Assembly (NCBI GenBank): GCA_022824465.1
Contig: JAJDZV010000004.1
Coordinates: forward strand, 1-64,000
Source of the DNA: Anaerolineae bacterium
GTDB lineage: Bacteria; Chloroflexota; Anaerolineae; Aggregatilineales; Phototrophicaceae
Length of the DNA: 64,000 nucleotides
Direction: 5' to 3'
In this document: in pieces, positions 8,347 to 17,645 of the stretch
How the letters are laid out: each line of letters starts with the position of its first letter
Numbering within the stretch: the stretch's first letter is position 1
Position numbers and translations under genes: made by a program
Notes under the pieces: model-generated
Database searches by the model: none
The model's input: the letters and a program-made list of their open reading frames with translations, nothing else
Told to the model about the DNA's origin: nothing

Positions 8347-11283
8347 ATGGAATTACTTTTCATAACCGCGGTCCCGTTCCTGCTGGCAATTCTGCTGACG
8401 CTGCCTTTTATCCGCGCTTTGCTCGACAAATCCGCCCTGACTTTGCTGTCTTCCCTGGCGATGGCGGCGCTTTTCTGCTGGCTGCTGACCTACATACCGC
8501 TCCTGCAGGTTGAATCGGCTATCGAGCAGTCATTTGCCTGGGTCCCCTCTCTCGGGATTTCTCTGTCTTTCTATCTCGATGGCTTGTCGCTCCTGTTCTC
8601 GCTAATCATCACCGGCGTTGGCGCGCTAATCTTCTTCTACGCTGGCTACTATTTCGACGACTCATCCGAGCACAATCGCTTCATGATATGGCTCTCGAGC
8701 TTCGCCGGTTCCATGCTGGCGGTCGTCCTCTCGGGCAATCTGCTCATGCTGTTCGTCGCCTGGGAATTGACCAGCATCACGTCATTCGCGCTAATCGGCT
8801 TCAAGGGCGCCAAAGATCCCGCTTCGCGCGACGGCGCTTTCAAAGCGCTTTTTGTCACCAGCGCCGGCGCCCTCGCGCTCATAATCGGCATCGTGATGCT
8901 GTGCGTCGCTGCTGGGCAGATACTCTATCCAGATGCCAGCATCACGCTCGTTGGCGACATCAGCATGATTCTTCAGGCGGACGCGCTAGCGCAACACGAC
9001 TGGTACCTGCTCTTCACTGTATTGATTTTGCTGGGCGGTTTCACAAAAAGCGCGCAGTTTCCTTTTCATTTCTGGTTGCCCGGCGCCATGACCGCTCCCA
9101 CGCCGGCGAGCGCGTATCTGCACAGCGCCACCATGGTCAAGGCGGGCATCTATCTGTTCGCGCGTCTTTCGCCCGTGATGCACCAGAACGAACTATGGAC
9201 AAGCGCGCTGCTGGCGGTCGGCCTCGCGACCATGCTTGTGGGCGCCTGCTTCGCCGTTAAGCAGACCGATCTCAAGGGCTTGCTCGCCTACTCTACGGTA
9301 AGCAAGCTTGGCGCGATCGTCGCCATGATCGGCTTGCCCGACCAGAACGGCTTGAAGGCCGCTTTCGTCGGCATCATCGCCCATGCGCTATACAAGTCGG
9401 CTCTATTCCTGGTCGCCGGTACCATTGATCATGCGACCGGCACGCGCGAAATCAATCAACTAGGCGGCTTGCGCGAGAAAATGCCGGCGATGTTCTTGGT
9501 CACGGTTGTTTCGGCGCTGTCTATGGCCGGCCTGCCTTTCCTCCTCGGCTTTTTGGCGAAGGAAGTACTGCTTGACGCCATGCTGCACTACACCGCGCCG
9601 TGGACACCCTTGGTGATGCTTGTTATTCTTGTCAGCACCGCCTTTACCGCGATGGCCGGCTACATGCTGATTTATGATGTATTCTTGCGCCGGCCGCGCA
9701 AACGGCTCCATATTCACCATCCGCCCGCACTGATTCGCCTAAGCCCCGTTCTGCTCTCCCTGCTGTCCTTAAGCCTCGGTTTCCTGCTCGAGCCCGTCCT
9801 GCTTCCCCTTCTCCATCTCGCAGTACCCAAAGCCTTCAAACTCTACCTCTTCGCAGGATTCAACGAGGTCTTTGCGCTAAGCCTGATGATCCTTGTCGCT
9901 GGTTTCATTCTCTTTCTGGCGCGGAAACCTATCATTGCGCGCATCACATTTCCCATTTCGTGCGACCAGATCTATCGCGAGCTCCTCGCTTATATCCGTT
10001 GGGCTGGCGCCACCGTCTTGCATACCCAATCCGGCTTCGTGCGCTACTATCTTGCGATCATTCTTGGCGCCGCCGCGGCCGTGTTGATTTTGTCGGGCAC
10101 CTTGTCTACGGTGATCGCCGACCAAAACCTCCTGCCGACCGACTTATCGCTTACAATCACTGACCTCGCCAAGATGTCCATGCTTTTCCTGACGGTCGCC
10201 GCCGGCATCCTGACCGTCGTCGTTCGCGAACACGTGAAAGCGGCGATCGCTTACGGCGTCATCGGCTACGCCATCGGAGTCATCTTCTTGATCGACCATG
10301 CGCCGGATGTCGCCCTGGTTCAGTTGCTGGTGGAGACGATGGCCACCGTCCTTATAATCGTCATGCTCGGGCGTATCCGCGCCGGCATCCGCCTTAAGAT
10401 GATCACAGGGTTATGGACGGGCCGCCACGACTACAATCTGGGCATCCTGCGCGACCTTGGCATTTCCGTTCTCATTGGCGGCGCGGTCTTTGTCTTCGCG
10501 CTTATCGCCCTCCAAAACCGACACGACCGTGATAGCATCGCGCACTGGCACTTGGAAAACACGCGCTCGGTGAACACCGACGACGTCGTTGGCGCGATCG
10601 TGGCTGACTTCCGCGGAACCGATACCTTGCTGGAAATCGCCGTGTTCACCACAGCCGCTTTGGGCGTGTTGACCTTGCTCGCGCGCGGACGGCGCAGCGG
10701 CGGCGTCTTCGTACCGCAGACGGTCCAACCTACCGTGTTGCACGAATTCGACGAAGGCGTCGTCGAAGAAATCCAGGACGCGACCAGCCTGTCCACGCCC
10801 TTTACGCGAACGATTTCTCGGCTCGTGCTGCCAATAGCCTTCCTCATCGGCATTTCGCAGATTCTTTACGGCGGCTTGGGTCCGGGCGACGGCTTTACGG
10901 CAGGCGTCACCATCGGTCTGGCGGTATCGCTCTGGTACATCGTCTTCGGTTACTCCGAGGCGAAGCGTCTCTTGCCCTGGTTCCGCCCCGAGGTCATTAC
11001 GCGCATGGGTTTGGTCATCGCGATTGTCAACGCCTTGTTTCCCATCCTTATCGGCCGAGGCTTCATGGGGCATGTAGAATTTGATATGGCGCTCGGTATA
11101 TACGACATTGTTGGTTCCTTTGGCCTTCATATTACCTCGTCGCTCATCTTCGAGATCGCAATCGCCATTACCGTCATGGGCGGCTTGGGCATCATCATTG
11201 AAGCGATCGCTTATCCAACGGCGCGCGCAAACGGGCTGCGCGGTGAAACAGAAGCCACAGCCGAGCCAGACAAGAGGGAGTGA
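8347..11283 (+). CDS. mrpA: Mrp Na+/H+ antiporter, fused subunits A and B
   Basis: A 978-residue membrane protein that starts the Mrp (Mnh/Sha) operon. Residues about 1-500 form the ND5-like antiporter core with many helices, the motif GFTKSAQFPFHFWLPGAMTA and the lysine-bearing KQTDLKGLLAYSTVSKLG. The middle part carries the MrpA C-terminal helices. From about residue 815 (LSTPFTRTISRLVLPIAFLI) to the end the sequence is a complete MrpB (MnhB) domain, including GLGPGDGFTAGVTIGLA. MrpA proteins with fused MrpB are known, and no separate mrpB is present. It works in the cytoplasmic membrane in a complex with the six following subunits, exchanging Na+ for protons. Confidence 0.94.
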   Translation: MELLFITAVPFLLAILLTLPFIRALLDKSALTLLSSLAMAALFCWLLTYIPLLQVESAIEQSFAWVPSLGISLSFYLDGLSLLFSLIITGVGALIFFYAGYYFDDSSEHNRFMIWLSSFAGSMLAVVLSGNLLMLFVAWELTSITSFALIGFKGAKDPASRDGAFKALFVTSAGALALIIGIVMLCVAAGQILYPDASITLVGDISMILQADALAQHDWYLLFTVLILLGGFTKSAQFPFHFWLPGAMTAPTPASAYLHSATMVKAGIYLFARLSPVMHQNELWTSALLAVGLATMLVGACFAVKQTDLKGLLAYSTVSKLGAIVAMIGLPDQNGLKAAFVGIIAHALYKSALFLVAGTIDHATGTREINQLGGLREKMPAMFLVTVVSALSMAGLPFLLGFLAKEVLLDAMLHYTAPWTPLVMLVILVSTAFTAMAGYMLIYDVFLRRPRKRLHIHHPPALIRLSPVLLSLLSLSLGFLLEPVLLPLLHLAVPKAFKLYLFAGFNEVFALSLMILVAGFILFLARKPIIARITFPISCDQIYRELLAYIRWAGATVLHTQSGFVRYYLAIILGAAAAVLILSGTLSTVIADQNLLPTDLSLTITDLAKMSMLFLTVAAGILTVVVREHVKAAIAYGVIGYAIGVIFLIDHAPDVALVQLLVETMATVLIIVMLGRIRAGIRLKMITGLWTGRHDYNLGILRDLGISVLIGGAVFVFALIALQNRHDRDSIAHWHLENTRSVNTDDVVGAIVADFRGTDTLLEIAVFTTAALGVLTLLARGRRSGGVFVPQTVQPTVLHEFDEGVVEEIQDATSLSTPFTRTISRLVLPIAFLIGISQILYGGLGPGDGFTAGVTIGLAVSLWYIVFGYSEAKRLLPWFRPEVITRMGLVIAIVNALFPILIGRGFMGHVEFDMALGIYDIVGSFGLHITSSLIFEIAIAITVMGGLGIIIEAIAYPTARANGLRGETEATAEPDKRE

Positions 11284-11289
11284 ACCGCC

Positions 11290-11634
11290 ATGACTGAGAT
11301 CATGTTCGCGCTGACAATCGGCATCCTCTTCGGCATCGGCGTGTTTCAACTCTTGCGCCGCGACCTGATAAAAGCGGCTATCGGCTTCGCGATCCTGTTT
11401 TCGGCAATCAACCTCTTCTTTGTCGCCGCTGGCGCGTTTGAAGGCAACTACGCGCCATACGTCAGCAACGTTGAAGCTGATCGCCAAACAAGCGACCCGC
11501 TTGTTCAAGCGTTGATTCTCACCGCGATTGTAGTCAGCTTCGGCAGCTTCTCACTGGTCCTGGGTTTCGTTAACATTATCTCGCGCCGATACGACACGAT
11601 CGACTCCAACGAAATTACGAAGCTCAAGCACTGA
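11290..11634 (+). CDS. mrpC: Mrp Na+/H+ antiporter subunit C (NuoK-like)
   Basis: A 114-residue protein with three transmembrane helices, homologous to complex I subunit NuoK. The N-terminal FALTIGILFGIGVFQLLRRDLIKAAIGFAIL and the later DPLVQALILTAIVVSFGSFSLVL are the conserved MrpC features, including the D-P-L-x-Q-A-L-x-L-T-A-I-V motif. It starts 6 bases after the MrpAB stop. It is needed for assembly of the Mrp complex in the cytoplasmic membrane. Confidence 0.93.
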   Translation: MTEIMFALTIGILFGIGVFQLLRRDLIKAAIGFAILFSAINLFFVAAGAFEGNYAPYVSNVEADRQTSDPLVQALILTAIVVSFGSFSLVLGFVNIISRRYDTIDSNEITKLKH

Positions 11635-11675
11635 TGCGCAGGCTCTTAGGCTCGGCTCAGCAAGAGGCATAGCAG

Positions 11676-13193
11676 TTGACCGTCATGGCAAACAACACGC
11701 TCCTGCTCGGAACCCTGGTCACGCCGCTTATCGGCGCGATCGTCGCCTTGATCTTCGCCAAGTCCAATCGGCTGCAACGCTCGCTGGCAGTTTTGACTGG
11801 CTTGGTGTCCTGGGTCTTCAGCATCGCGCTGCTCGTGCAAGTCCACGACATCGGCATCCAGACGTATGCCCTCGGCAACTGGGCGCCACCCTATGGCATC
11901 ATTCTCGTGGCTGACAACCTTGGGGCGCTTTTCGCCTTCATGGTGACGACCATCATGATCGGCGGCTTGCTCTACACTTATCATAGCCAAGACAGATGCA
12001 TGACCTACCCCGCCTTTGTTCCGCTCTTCCTGCTGATGGAAGTCGGCTTGATCGGCGCCATGTTGACTGGCGACCTTTTCACCTTGTTCGTGTTTATGGA
12101 ACTCATGGTGCTGGCGTCGGTATCGCTCACGGCGATCTCCGATGACCAGTATGGTCTTGAAGCGGCGCTGAAGTATATCTTGATCAGTTCGATGGGCACG
12201 CTCTTCCTGCTGCTGGGGATCGCAGCGATGTACGCCACCTTCGGCACGCTCAATATGGCGCAGATCGCCCAAATCCTGCAATCGGGAGATCGCTCCTTCC
12301 TGGCGCCGGCCTCCGCCATTATGCTCTTCTGCGCCTTCCTGTTGAAAAGCGCCGTCTTCCCGTTTCACTTCTGGCAACCCGACTTTCACACAACCGCGCC
12401 CACGCCGGTCAGCGCCATGCTGTCGTCGATCGTCGTCAAAGTGGGCGTCTATGGTATTTTGCGTGTGGTAACGCTGTTGTTCACCGAAGAAGCGCTCTGG
12501 ATCGAGCCCTGGCTTTCCGTCCTGGGCATCATCGGAATCCTGTTCGGCAGCCTCGGCGCGCTCCGCACTTACAACGCCAAGCGCATGCTCGCCTATTCGA
12601 CCTTCGCCCAGATAGGTTTTATTCTCGTCGGCATCGGCTGGGGCGGACCCCTGGCGCTTATCGGCGCGATCGTTTACGCCTTCAACCATGCTTTCATAAA
12701 GTCTTCGCTGCTCATGCTCATTGGCGTCGTCGCCAGTTACACCAAGATAAAAACCGCGAACTTCGCCGATATAAACGGCATCGGTCACCGCTTGCCCCCG
12801 GCGCTCGGCTGGCTGGTGCTCCTGGGCGGGCTGTCGCTGGCTGGCGTGCCGCCATTCAACGGCTTCATCAGCAAGCTGGCGCTGATCCAGGGCGGGGTCG
12901 AAAGCGGCGACTGGCGCAACTTGATTATCATGGTCGGCGCAGGCATCCTCACGCTGATGTACATGGTGCGCGCCTGGCAACGCATCTTCCAGCAGCAACC
13001 GCTCGGCAGCACCGCCGAAACCAAGCCCGTAGGCGACAGCTACTTCGCGCCAATGATGATGATTATCGTCTGTCTGCTATTGGGCACGCTGCTGGCTGAG
13101 CCTCTTATACAATTGGCAAGCGTCACCGTGGAACAAATCAGTGACCCCAGTCTATACATTGCAGCGGTCTATCCAAATGGCATCGGACAGTAA
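11676..13193 (+). CDS. mrpD: Mrp Na+/H+ antiporter subunit D (ND5/NuoN-like)
   Basis: A 505-residue polytopic protein of the antiporter-like family shared with NuoL/M/N. It has about 14 helices, the core motif LLKSAVFPFHFWQPDFHTTAPTPVSAM and the lysine-containing YNAKRMLAYSTFAQIGF. MrpD is thought to be the proton-translocating half of the antiporter, with MrpA. The TTG at 11676 is preferred over the ATG at 11685 because AAGAGG (11662-11667) is 8 bases before the TTG and too far from the ATG. It is 41 bases downstream of mrpC. Confidence 0.93.
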   Translation: MTVMANNTLLLGTLVTPLIGAIVALIFAKSNRLQRSLAVLTGLVSWVFSIALLVQVHDIGIQTYALGNWAPPYGIILVADNLGALFAFMVTTIMIGGLLYTYHSQDRCMTYPAFVPLFLLMEVGLIGAMLTGDLFTLFVFMELMVLASVSLTAISDDQYGLEAALKYILISSMGTLFLLLGIAAMYATFGTLNMAQIAQILQSGDRSFLAPASAIMLFCAFLLKSAVFPFHFWQPDFHTTAPTPVSAMLSSIVVKVGVYGILRVVTLLFTEEALWIEPWLSVLGIIGILFGSLGALRTYNAKRMLAYSTFAQIGFILVGIGWGGPLALIGAIVYAFNHAFIKSSLLMLIGVVASYTKIKTANFADINGIGHRLPPALGWLVLLGGLSLAGVPPFNGFISKLALIQGGVESGDWRNLIIMVGAGILTLMYMVRAWQRIFQQQPLGSTAETKPVGDSYFAPMMMIIVCLLLGTLLAEPLIQLASVTVEQISDPSLYIAAVYPNGIGQ

Positions 13194-13268
13194 AAGGAAG
13201 CGCACTGGCATGAGAGCGAGCAAGCCATCGACGCCGCGACGAGCCGCATTCGCGCGGGAGCAAGTCGC

Positions 13269-13796
13269 ATGACAGCGCGAATCCGCCTTATCATGAAGAC
13301 CGCTACCTTGGCCCTGCCCTTGGCTTTTGCCTGGACTATTTACACGGCGCAGCCGACGCCGGGAAACTTCCTGCTCGGCTACCTCTTCAGCATCGCCGGC
13401 ATTTCCGCGACCGGATTGACAGGTGAAAGCCTAAAGATTCGCAACGCCCCCCGGCAGATCTACAACCTAATCGTCTATGTTCTATTCATGGCGAAGGAAG
13501 TACTGGTCGCGGGCTTGGATGTCGCCCGCATCGTGCTTGCGCGCACTATGCCAATCAATCCTGGCTTTACAAATGTGAATACCGGCGATAAGAGTGAAGA
13601 TGACCTGATCGCAGCCATTAGCGCGCACGGGATTACCATCACACCCGGCGAACTCGTCGTCGATTTCCAGGAGACTAACCAAAACGGCGTCTTGATGATT
13701 GTGCACAGCCTGAACATGGACGATACGGGCAAGCGACTCGATCGCGATCAGCAGACGCGCCTGAAGCGAATCAAAGGAATCCTCGGACATGATTGA
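13269..13796 (+). CDS. mrpE: Mrp Na+/H+ antiporter subunit E
   Basis: A 175-residue MrpE (MnhE). Two N-terminal hydrophobic segments (about 10-45 and 60-85) are followed by the conserved cytosolic part. That part includes ITPGELVVDFQETNQNGVLMIVHSLN, equivalent to the family pattern in which TPGT/TPGE and a terminal VH-L appear. The ATG at 13269 follows GGGAG. The 75 bases before it (13194-13268) hold no gene. The 3' end overlaps mrpF by 8 bases. Confidence 0.9.
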   Translation: MTARIRLIMKTATLALPLAFAWTIYTAQPTPGNFLLGYLFSIAGISATGLTGESLKIRNAPRQIYNLIVYVLFMAKEVLVAGLDVARIVLARTMPINPGFTNVNTGDKSEDDLIAAISAHGITITPGELVVDFQETNQNGVLMIVHSLNMDDTGKRLDRDQQTRLKRIKGILGHD

Positions 13797-14070
13797 GAAT
13801 GAAATTGCGCAGACCGCTATTCAGTTGATTCTGCTGGCGCTTGTCATCTTGCTTATACCCGCTTCCTGGCGTGTCGTCGCCGGTCCGACCCTGCCCGATC
13901 GACTGGCAGCGGTGGACCTCATTACAACCCTACTGATCGGCGTCATTGTCATGCTCGCCCTAGTCGAACGCACGCAGGTCTTCGTCGACATGGCGATTGC
14001 TTTGGCTGCCTTCTCCTTTGTCGGTACGATCAGCATCGCTCGCTATATTTCGGAAGGCCGGGTTTATTGA
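13789..14070 (+). CDS. mrpF: Mrp Na+/H+ antiporter subunit F
   Basis: A 93-residue protein with three predicted transmembrane helices and the MrpF signature AGPTLPDRLAAVDLITTLLIGVIVMLA. It is followed by a short loop and the last helix FVDMAIALAAFSFVGTISIARY. It overlaps mrpE at its 5' end and ends in a TTGA overlap with mrpG, so the three genes are translated as a coupled set. It is a membrane subunit of the Mrp complex. Confidence 0.92.
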   Translation: MIENEIAQTAIQLILLALVILLIPASWRVVAGPTLPDRLAAVDLITTLLIGVIVMLALVERTQVFVDMAIALAAFSFVGTISIARYISEGRVY

Positions 14071-14519
14071 TCATGCTTGACTTTCTGGGCGTCATCGCCT
14101 TGCTATTCGGCCTCTTCTTCAGCGCCGTCGGCGTGATCGGCGTCATCCGGTTGCCGGACGCGCTCGCGCGCTTGCACGCCTCGGGCAAAGTAGCGATTCT
14201 GGGTTTGTTCGGCCTGCTGCTCGGAGCCTCATTGCTAATGCCGTCGTCGGCTCTGCGTCTCTTGACCCTCGGCTTGTTCGTGCTGTTGACCAGCCCGGTC
14301 GCCACCCATGCCATCGCCGCGTCGGTCTACCGCCGCCAGGAAATAGCCAAAGAGTTGACCCAGGAACTGGCGCAAGATTCCGCCTCACCCGAGGCGCCGC
14401 CATTTGCCGGCGTCGATGTCACCGGCGTCATCACGCGCTCGCGGATCCAAGACATCCTGGACGCTCAAGAGCGCGCCACGCGACAGCGCCGAGTCGACTC
14501 CGACAAGCGCAAAAGTTGA
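14067..14519 (+). CDS. mrpG: Mrp Na+/H+ antiporter subunit G
   Basis: A 150-residue MrpG (PhaG/MnhG). Three helices cover about 1-90, with the family stretch GVIGVIRLPDALARLHASGKVAILGLFGLLLG and TSPVATHAIAASVYR. The cytosolic tail of about 55 residues (acidic, then arginine-rich) is longer than in many MrpG proteins. The TTG at 14067 overlaps the mrpF stop and has GGAAGG 9 bases upstream; an ATG at 14073 is the alternative start. This is the last gene of the Mrp operon and is convergent with the DUF368 gene. Confidence 0.9.
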   Translation: MIMLDFLGVIALLFGLFFSAVGVIGVIRLPDALARLHASGKVAILGLFGLLLGASLLMPSSALRLLTLGLFVLLTSPVATHAIAASVYRRQEIAKELTQELAQDSASPEAPPFAGVDVTGVITRSRIQDILDAQERATRQRRVDSDKRKS

Positions 14520-14544
14520 CGGAATAGGCCAAAAACCTGGCTCG

Positions 14545-15513
14545 TCAAGGCAAGAGGCGTCTGAAGATGGGATTCTCTCGCGCCTGCAAATGGTCAAGCA
14601 GGTTCACCAGCAAAAATCCCAGCAGCAGCAAAACAACCGCCGGAACAAATACCTCGGATTCCGCCACAGGCGCGATATTCTGTTCCAACAGGCAGCGTTC
14701 GTGCCCATGACGATCCAAGTCGCGTTCGAGGCAAACCTTCCACGGGTAAATCTTCCAAAGCGAACCCGCCATGAAACCGACCAGGAGCGCAACCGTCAGA
14801 TTATAATAGCGCTCGAGCAAATAACTCAATATGCGCGAAAATGCGATGATGCCCACTACAGCGCCCAACCCCACCACGACTATCGGCGGCAAGTCGCGAT
14901 TGCTCACCGCCGTCAGTATGTAGTCATATTGGCCCAGAATCAGAAGCATAAAGGAACCCGAGATCCCCGGCAGAATCATCGCTGTGATCGCGATCATGCC
15001 GCTGACGAAGAGCGCCGGCGCCGTATGCTCGGCTTCGGCCGGCACAATATTGACGATGACAAAAGCCGCGGCCGCCCCCAACGCGAAGACCGCCGCCGTA
15101 GCCCGACCCCATCGCGCTTTGCCGCCAACGGTCAGAATGGAAGCCAACACCAGACCAAAGAAAAACGCGAAGAGCATGACCCGTCCATCGGCATCGTCCA
15201 TGGTCGCGCTGAGGAAGCTCGAAAGCGCCACGATCGCCGTCGCCAGGCCTAAACCCAATGCCAGCAGGAAGTTCAAGGAAACCTGCTCCGCCAACGCGCC
15301 GATCTTCAGTCGCAATGCCAAGCGAATGGCTTGCAGATTGAAGGACTTGATCGCCTGGATGAGGAATTCGTAAACGCCTAATATAAAGGCCATCGTGCCG
15401 CCGCTCACGCCCGGCACAATATCGGCCGCGCCCATGGCGAACCCGGTGAGAAATAATCTAAGGTATTGCCCAGGCGTCCGCGGTCTAGATAGGTCGGCAT
15501 CGTGCGATTTCAC
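14545..15513 (-). CDS. DUF368 polytopic membrane protein
   Basis: A 322-residue membrane protein. The N-terminal signature FLTGFAMGAADIVPGVSGGT is diagnostic for DUF368, and a second related motif, MIAITAMILPGISGSFMLLILGQY, sits in the middle, reflecting the internal duplication of the family. About eight to nine helices are predicted. Some members have been implicated in undecaprenyl-phosphate or polyprenyl-phosphate flipping, a role not shown for this protein. The start is the GTG at 15513, preceded by AAAGGAGAG 7 bases upstream; the longer frame to 15561 has no such site. Confidence 0.87.
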   Translation of the reverse strand: MKSHDADLSRPRTPGQYLRLFLTGFAMGAADIVPGVSGGTMAFILGVYEFLIQAIKSFNLQAIRLALRLKIGALAEQVSLNFLLALGLGLATAIVALSSFLSATMDDADGRVMLFAFFFGLVLASILTVGGKARWGRATAAVFALGAAAAFVIVNIVPAEAEHTAPALFVSGMIAITAMILPGISGSFMLLILGQYDYILTAVSNRDLPPIVVVGLGAVVGIIAFSRILSYLLERYYNLTVALLVGFMAGSLWKIYPWKVCLERDLDRHGHERCLLEQNIAPVAESEVFVPAVVLLLLGFLLVNLLDHLQARENPIFRRLLP

Positions 15514-15953
15514 GGCGTCTCTCCTTTGGAAATGCGCGGCAATTTCAATTTGGTCAATCACATCGCGACGCTATCCATTGTATGCCCTTTGCGCATTTCA
15601 GCCAGCGGATAGCTCCGTCTTGCTGAGCAAGACCGCAAACTACCTCGTCGTCCGATTGGTCTATGCGCCAGCCTTGCTATCGCCAGGAGTCAGTCATATC
15701 ATGCCTGCGTCTGCCGCGAACGCGTCAAACAGCCGCCGTCTTTTCGCGAACGATTCCGTCAATTCACTGATCGCCAGCGACAGCGACTTGCGATATGACA
15801 GGATTCGCCAACCCGAAGGTAATCGCAGCGCCGGCTCTTGCGCAGCCGTTTTCGGACGGCTCTGAGCGCCAAAGCGCATGCCAACTCGCTCAACGCGACA
15901 GCGAATAGGGTCCTTGGCTACTCGTCGAATCATAGCTCTGAGGCAAGCGTGTC
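15514..15953. other. Intergenic region between divergent genes, no feature seen
   Basis: About 440 bases separate the DUF368 gene (minus) from the hydrolase gene (plus). Short open frames here have no recognisable domain and no ribosome-binding site. No hairpin terminator, riboswitch or tRNA was recognised. It presumably holds the promoters of both flanking genes, but no convincing -35/-10 pair stood out. Confidence 0.5.
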
Positions 15954-16736
15954 ATGCCAACCATCGAAACGTCTCGCGGCAAGATCTGGGCAGCCATTCA
16001 CCACCGCGCGAGCAACGCGCCCAGCGCGATTCTCATCCACGGCGCCGGCGGCGCTCATCTGAACTTCCCGGCTAGCTTGCGGCGGCTGCCATCGATCCGG
16101 CCGATCGTCATAGACCTGCCCGGGCATGGCGCCAGCCGCGGCGCAGGCCGATCCTCAATCGCCGAATACACCCTCGATGTACTGGCGCTGATGGATTCGC
16201 TGGCGCTCCAATCAGCCATCATCATCGGGCACAGCATGGGGGGAGCGATCGCGCAATTCCTCGCGCTAGAACACTCCTCGCGCGTGCTCGCGTTGGCGCT
16301 GATCGGCACAGGCGCTCGTCTGCCGGTCAATCCCGCCTTGATCCAGGGCATCATGTCCGATACCGAAACTACTCTGGGCAACCTGGCTCGCTGGATGTGG
16401 TCCAAGAACGCGCCGACCGACGTCAAGCGCCAGACAGCCGAAATCATGAACGCGACGGCGCCCGCGGTCATACGCAACGACCTCATTGCTTGCGACAACT
16501 TTGACCTCCTGAACCAACTGCCGCGCATCTCCGCGCCGACATTACTCGTCGCCGGCGCGCAGGACAAGATGACGCCGGTAGCGCTCAGCGAACAGCTTCA
16601 TGCTGGCATCCCAAATTCGAGCCTGGAGGTTATCCCCGCCACAGGCCACCTGCCCCATCTCGAGCAGCCCGAACATACAGCCGCAGTCATCGACAAGTGG
16701 CTCAGAAGCAACGCGCCTTCAGCCAGCGTCTCCTAA
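15954..16736 (+). CDS. Alpha/beta-fold hydrolase
   Basis: A 260-residue alpha/beta hydrolase. The oxyanion strand is LIHGAGGAHLNF, the nucleophile elbow is GHSMGGAIAQF (Ser), the acid lies in LVAGAQDKMTP (Asp), and the catalytic His is in PATGHLPHLEQPEH. The lid region (about 125-185) is helical. Sequence type is close to the menH/pca-like esterase group, but the substrate cannot be named. No signal peptide is present. The stop codon overlaps that of the convergent methyltransferase gene by four bases, which leaves no room for a terminator between them. Confidence 0.87.
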   Translation: MPTIETSRGKIWAAIHHRASNAPSAILIHGAGGAHLNFPASLRRLPSIRPIVIDLPGHGASRGAGRSSIAEYTLDVLALMDSLALQSAIIIGHSMGGAIAQFLALEHSSRVLALALIGTGARLPVNPALIQGIMSDTETTLGNLARWMWSKNAPTDVKRQTAEIMNATAPAVIRNDLIACDNFDLLNQLPRISAPTLLVAGAQDKMTPVALSEQLHAGIPNSSLEVIPATGHLPHLEQPEHTAAVIDKWLRSNAPSASVS

Positions 16737-17629
16737 GTCAATGGCTGACGCAAATCATAGACGCCCTGCTTGATTCCCCAGCGCGCGCCGTCTTCGCTAA
16801 CCAAGACGTCGCCCACACGACGAAGATCGGATCCTGTCCGCGGACATTCCAGAATTGAGACTGGATCGCGGGTTGATTCCGCTTCGTTAACGCTCTTGCT
16901 TTCGCTCAGCCGCAAATCCAGAAAGATGCTCGGCGCGACAGTCCAGGTAGTTCGCTGCAGGGCTGCATCCAGCCGCACGAGCAAGCCGGTCGGCGCCAAG
17001 CGTTTGAGCGGGCCGAGCCGCAGCCACGACACCGGAACCGTCCGCCGCAAATCAAAGCCGCATTCCGTCACTTGGCGCTCGATATAGTCGGGATGGAAGT
17101 TGAAGTTCAAATCGACGAACTCAACCGGCTCTGGCGCATATGGATCCCACTCGTTGGCGCCCACAAGATGACGCAGCATTGCCTTCAGATTGCGCTTGTT
17201 GGCGTATTCCAGAATAAAGGCGCCGCCACCGCTCAACACCTTTGCCGCTTGAGCCAGAACGGCGCCCGCGTCTTCAAAATGATGCAGCGCGCGCACCATT
17301 GTCGCCGCGTCAAACACCCCGGAGCGAAACGGCATCCGATAGGCGTCGGCGGCCACGTAAACGTATCCCGCATCGCCATAACGACCACGCGCGTATTGCA
17401 GCTGCTCCAACGAGTAATCCAGCAAGACCACCTGGCGAAACATCCGATACTCGCTAGTGATTCGCCCAAAGCCAGCGCCGATCTCCAGCAGCCTCTCGCC
17501 GGATTTCGGCAACATCTGCGCCAGAACGCGGCGCTCGACCGCATCTTCATAATCGCGACCCTGCCCTTCCCAGAAGTCCTGCCGATAGGTCGAATCGCCG
17601 TAGTCGCAGATGCGCGGTCCGTCTGTCAT
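16733..17629 (-). CDS. Class I SAM-dependent methyltransferase with Trm112-like tail
   Basis: A 298-residue Rossmann-fold methyltransferase. Motif I is LLEIGAGFGRITSEY, motif II ends in VLLDYSLEQL, and the post-motif MVRALHHFEDAGAVL belongs to the Methyltransf_11 type. The last about 45 residues (ECPRTGSDLRRVGDVLVSEDG onward) resemble a Trm112p-like zinc-ribbon domain, though only one cysteine remains, so metal binding is doubtful. The substrate is unknown. It lies 16 bases behind metK on the same strand, so it is probably co-transcribed and under the same SAM-I riboswitch; that makes it a SAM consumer regulated with SAM supply. Confidence 0.82.
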   Translation of the reverse strand: MTDGPRICDYGDSTYRQDFWEGQGRDYEDAVERRVLAQMLPKSGERLLEIGAGFGRITSEYRMFRQVVLLDYSLEQLQYARGRYGDAGYVYVAADAYRMPFRSGVFDAATMVRALHHFEDAGAVLAQAAKVLSGGGAFILEYANKRNLKAMLRHLVGANEWDPYAPEPVEFVDLNFNFHPDYIERQVTECGFDLRRTVPVSWLRLGPLKRLAPTGLLVRLDAALQRTTWTVAPSIFLDLRLSESKSVNEAESTRDPVSILECPRTGSDLRRVGDVLVSEDGARWGIKQGVYDLRQPLT

Positions 17630-17645
17630 GCGCCGTCTCCGCCGC

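Noticed and set aside
10411..11508. A long minus-strand open frame across the mrpA/mrpC region
   Set aside because: It is the antisense shadow of the Mrp genes in GC-rich DNA; no domain, biased composition, no ribosome-binding site.
11646..12998. A 450-codon minus-strand open frame opposite mrpD
   Set aside because: His/Gln/Glu-rich shadow translation of a clearly conserved mrpD; no family features.
15694..15933. Possible small minus-strand gene in the 15.5-15.95 kb spacer
   Set aside because: No ribosome-binding site, no domain and composition like random antisense; left as intergenic.
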